Assembly (NCBI RefSeq): GCF_004803475.1
Contig: NZ_SRKY01000001.1
Coordinates: forward strand, 310,001-374,000
Length of the DNA: 64,000 bases
Origin: Aliishimia ponticola
Lineage (GTDB): Bacteria > Pseudomonadota > Alphaproteobacteria > Rhodobacterales > Rhodobacteraceae
Direction: 5' to 3'
Made by a program: the position numbers and the translations under genes. Below the pieces are notes generated by a model. It had not been told where the DNA came from, searched no databases, and saw only the letters and a list, made by a program, of their open reading frames with translations. Below are positions 62,141-64,000 of the stretch, one piece after another (positions within the stretch are counted from its first letter, which is position 1; each line of letters starts with the position of its first letter).

Positions 62141-63199
62141 ATGAAACTTTCCGATTTCGATTTCGATCTGCCCGACGCTTTGATCGCCACCCGGCCCGCG
62201 CGGCCCCGGACCTCGGCCCGGCTGCTGGTGGCGCAGGGCGACGCGATAGAGGATCGCCACGTGTTCGACCTGCCGCAGATCCTGCGCGCCGGTGACAGGC
62301 TGGTGCTGAACGACACGCGCGTGATCCCCGCGCGGCTGACCGGTCTGCGCCGCCGTGACAGCGCGCAAGGCCCGGTCGAAGCCAAGATCGAGGTCACGCT
62401 GCTGTCGCCGGATGCGGGCGGCGGCTGGCGCGCCTTGGTCAAGCCGCTGCGCAAACTGCGCCAAGGCGAAACCGTCGCATTCGATGCCGGGCTGTCCGCC
62501 ACGTTGGAGCGGGTCGATGACGGGCAGGCGCTGCTGCGCTTCAACCTTGAGGGCGACGCCTTCCAGGAAGCGTTGAACGCCGCGGGCGCGATGCCCTTGC
62601 CGCCCTATATCGCCAGCCAGCGCGCGGCCGATGCGCAGGACAAGGACGATTACCAGACCGTTTTCGCCAAACGTGAAGGGGCGGTGGCCGCACCGACGGC
62701 GTCGCTCCATTTCGACGAGGCGCTGCTGGAAAGCTTGCGCGAGATCGGCGTGGAGTTCACCACCGTGACGCTTCATGTCGGCGCGGGCACGTTCCTGCCG
62801 GTCAAGGTCGAAGACGTGACAACGCACCGGATGCACGCGGAATGGGGCAAGGTCAGCGCGGAGGCGGCGCAGCAGATCGCCACCACCAAGGCGCAGGGCG
62901 GGCGGGTGATCCCCGTCGGCACCACGGCGCTGCGGCTGATCGAAACCGCTGCCCGCGCCACCGGCGAGATCGCGCCATGGGAAGGGGATACGGATATCTT
63001 CATCTATCCCGGCTTCACCTTCAATGTGGCCGACGCGCTGATGACGAATTTCCACCTGCCCAAATCGACCTTGATGATGCTGGTCTCGGCGCTGATGGGG
63101 CGCGAGAGGATGATGCGTGTCTATGCCCATGCGGTCGCGGACAAGTACCGCTTCTTCTCTTACGGCGATGCGTCGCTTCTGATCCCACCTGCCAAGTGA
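62141..63199 (+). CDS. queA: S-adenosylmethionine:tRNA ribosyltransferase-isomerase
   Basis: A 352-residue QueA that turns preQ1 in tRNA into epoxyqueuosine using the ribosyl moiety of SAM. Motifs: [18 protein letters not shown] at the start, [15 protein letters not shown] near residue 63, [28 protein letters not shown] near residue 150 (two blocks), [15 protein letters not shown] and [16 protein letters not shown]. Length is normal. ATG 62141 is preferred to the GTG/TTG-type start at 62105 inside the upstream gene. Confidence 0.96.
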   Translation: MKLSDFDFDLPDALIATRPARPRTSARLLVAQGDAIEDRHVFDLPQILRAGDRLVLNDTRVIPARLTGLRRRDSAQGPVEAKIEVTLLSPDAGGGWRALVKPLRKLRQGETVAFDAGLSATLERVDDGQALLRFNLEGDAFQEALNAAGAMPLPPYIASQRAADAQDKDDYQTVFAKREGAVAAPTASLHFDEALLESLREIGVEFTTVTLHVGAGTFLPVKVEDVTTHRMHAEWGKVSAEAAQQIATTKAQGGRVIPVGTTALRLIETAARATGEIAPWEGDTDIFIYPGFTFNVADALMTNFHLPKSTLMMLVSALMGRERMMRVYAHAVADKYRFFSYGDASLLIPPAK

Positions 63200-63200
63200 T

Positions 63201-63252
63201 CCGCCCCGAATGGTCCCGCATGGCCCCGGAAGGCACCGCATGGCCGGGGCGG
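63201..63252. repeat. Inverted repeat after queA
   Basis: CCGCCCCG (63201-63208) and CGGGGCGG (63245-63252) are perfect 8-bp arms separated by 36 nt in the 162-base gap between queA and the next gene. There is no T run. It may be a weak termination signal. Confidence 0.4.
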
Positions 63253-63361
63253 CACCTTTCCGCAGGCAGGCCGCCCCATCGCAAAGGTCGCGTTGCACAG
63301 CGCCGCGCAATAGAACATGAATTGGCGGGTAATCCGTTCCAGGCCGTACAGGGATGTCAGC

Positions 63362-64000
63362 GTGTCCGAAGGTAATGAATTGAACCGCATCATACTGCAT
63401 ATCGGGGCGCATAAGACCGCCTCGACCCATTTCCATCGGTTGATGCGGGCCAATGCCGCGCGGCTCACGCCGGGCGACGTGCATGTGGCCAAGAAGGAGG
63501 ACATCCGGCGCAACCTGACGCGCCAGATCCGCCAGATGCGGCGCGTGTTCTCCGGGTCCGGGCACCGGCAAGACATGCCCGGCGGGGTCGGAGCGCGGAT
63601 GGCGGGTACAGCGCAGACGCTGTTCCTGTCGGACGAGAACCTGATCGGCACCAGCCAGAACCTGCTGGGGCACCGGTTCGACGGGGTTTCGTGGCTAGGC
63701 TCCCGGCGCTGGCTGCGTGCGTGGCTGGCGCGCATGTTCGGCAGGCCGCTGATCTATCCCCATGCGGAACGGCGGATGGTGATCGTCTCGCGGATGTTGT
63801 CCGGCGTCGATCAGGAAATCTATATCGCGATCCGCAATCCGGTGACGTTTCTGGCATCGAATTACTGCGAAACGATCCGCTTTCACGGCTATCAGGATTT
63901 CGCAGAATACCGGCGTGGGATCGACGCGGCGGCGCTGTCATGGGCCGCATTCATCCAGCGGCTTTCCGACACGCTGCCGGGTGTGCCGATCACCGTCTGG
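63362..64000 (+). CDS. Sulfotransferase-like P-loop protein, truncated by the window edge
   Basis: The frame opens with GTG 63362 (preceded by AGGGA) and stays open to the last base, giving 213 residues. The opening NRIILHIGAHKTASTHFHRL carries the PAPS 5'-phosphosulfate loop pattern (HIGxHKTxST) of bacterial sulfotransferase-like proteins, and IYIAIRNPVTFLASNYCETI resembles their 3'-phosphate binding segment (R-N-P-x-x-F-x-x-S). Substrate unknown; such proteins often modify surface polysaccharides. The C-terminus lies outside the window. Confidence 0.8.
   Translation, partial: MSEGNELNRIILHIGAHKTASTHFHRLMRANAARLTPGDVHVAKKEDIRRNLTRQIRQMRRVFSGSGHRQDMPGGVGARMAGTAQTLFLSDENLIGTSQNLLGHRFDGVSWLGSRRWLRAWLARMFGRPLIYPHAERRMVIVSRMLSGVDQEIYIAIRNPVTFLASNYCETIRFHGYQDFAEYRRGIDAAALSWAAFIQRLSDTLPGVPITVW

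Noticed and set aside
60271-62544. 757-codon minus-strand frame, and another at 61910-63673
   Set aside because: Opposite the AsmA-like gene, queA and the sulfotransferase-like gene, each of which has recognisable motifs.

Overview
The window reads as a chromosomal segment of a marine-type Rhodobacteraceae (Roseobacter-group alphaproteobacterium). The evidence is a complete Rhodobacter capsulatus-type gene transfer agent (GTA) cluster, a VPLPA-CTERM surface protein, a Hint-domain protein of the kind common in this family, an E1-beta pyruvate dehydrogenase subunit with its own lipoyl domain, and uniformly high-GC coding sequence. No species can be named from the sequence alone. There are 64 protein genes (two cut by the window edges), one tRNA gene (Leu, anticodon UAG), no rRNA, no CRISPR array and no insertion sequence.

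Layout. 1-5.9 kb: an edge-truncated protein of unknown function, a small membrane protein, the nitrogen genes glnB-glnA, a split NAD(P)H-hydrate repair pair, and a Hint-domain protein. 6-13.8 kb: tRNA-Leu followed by an Imm11/DUF1629-like gene, a flavin monooxygenase, an orphan periplasmic binding protein next to a large chemoreceptor, and a phosphotransferase. 13.9-20.5 kb: trigger factor, aquaporin, the ribosomal operon rpsF-rpsR-rplI, and two YceI genes, one fused to cytochrome b561. 21-27.2 kb: a fatty-acid synthesis cluster fabD-fabG-acpP-(GNAT)-(HisA-like)-fabF-mltG.

27.3-41.7 kb: the GTA cluster, with all head, packaging and tail genes in canonical order (terS, terL, portal, g3.5, protease, capsid, adaptor, stopper, tail terminator, tail tube, two chaperone-like genes, tape measure, distal tail, hub, peptidase, megatron), ending in a small coupled gene. 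Its upstream region is the most unusual part of the window. A full TTAA-N7-TTAA CtrA-type box abuts the -35 of a near-consensus sigma-70 promoter, an 11-bp inverted repeat overlaps the same -35, and an intrinsic terminator lies about 25-55 nt after the expected start point. A second terminator separates terL from portal, and a 12-bp hairpin follows the capsid gene. These elements could divide one operon into differently expressed modules.

41.8-45.1 kb: cysE and cysK (cysteine synthesis) separated by an AT-rich membrane-protein gene that looks acquired. 45.1-50.7 kb: on the minus strand, pgk, an ftsB-like gene and pdhA-pdhB-pdhC, linking lower glycolysis to acetyl-CoA. 50.8-53.5 kb: paired cytoplasmic and periplasmic cyclophilins and the VPLPA-CTERM protein. 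53.5-58.4 kb: minus-strand MFS exporter, bactofilin, M23 peptidase (a cell-shape pair), DUF455 ferritin-like protein and peroxiredoxin. 58.5-64 kb: a large AsmA/DUF3971-like envelope protein, queA, and a sulfotransferase-like gene cut by the right edge.
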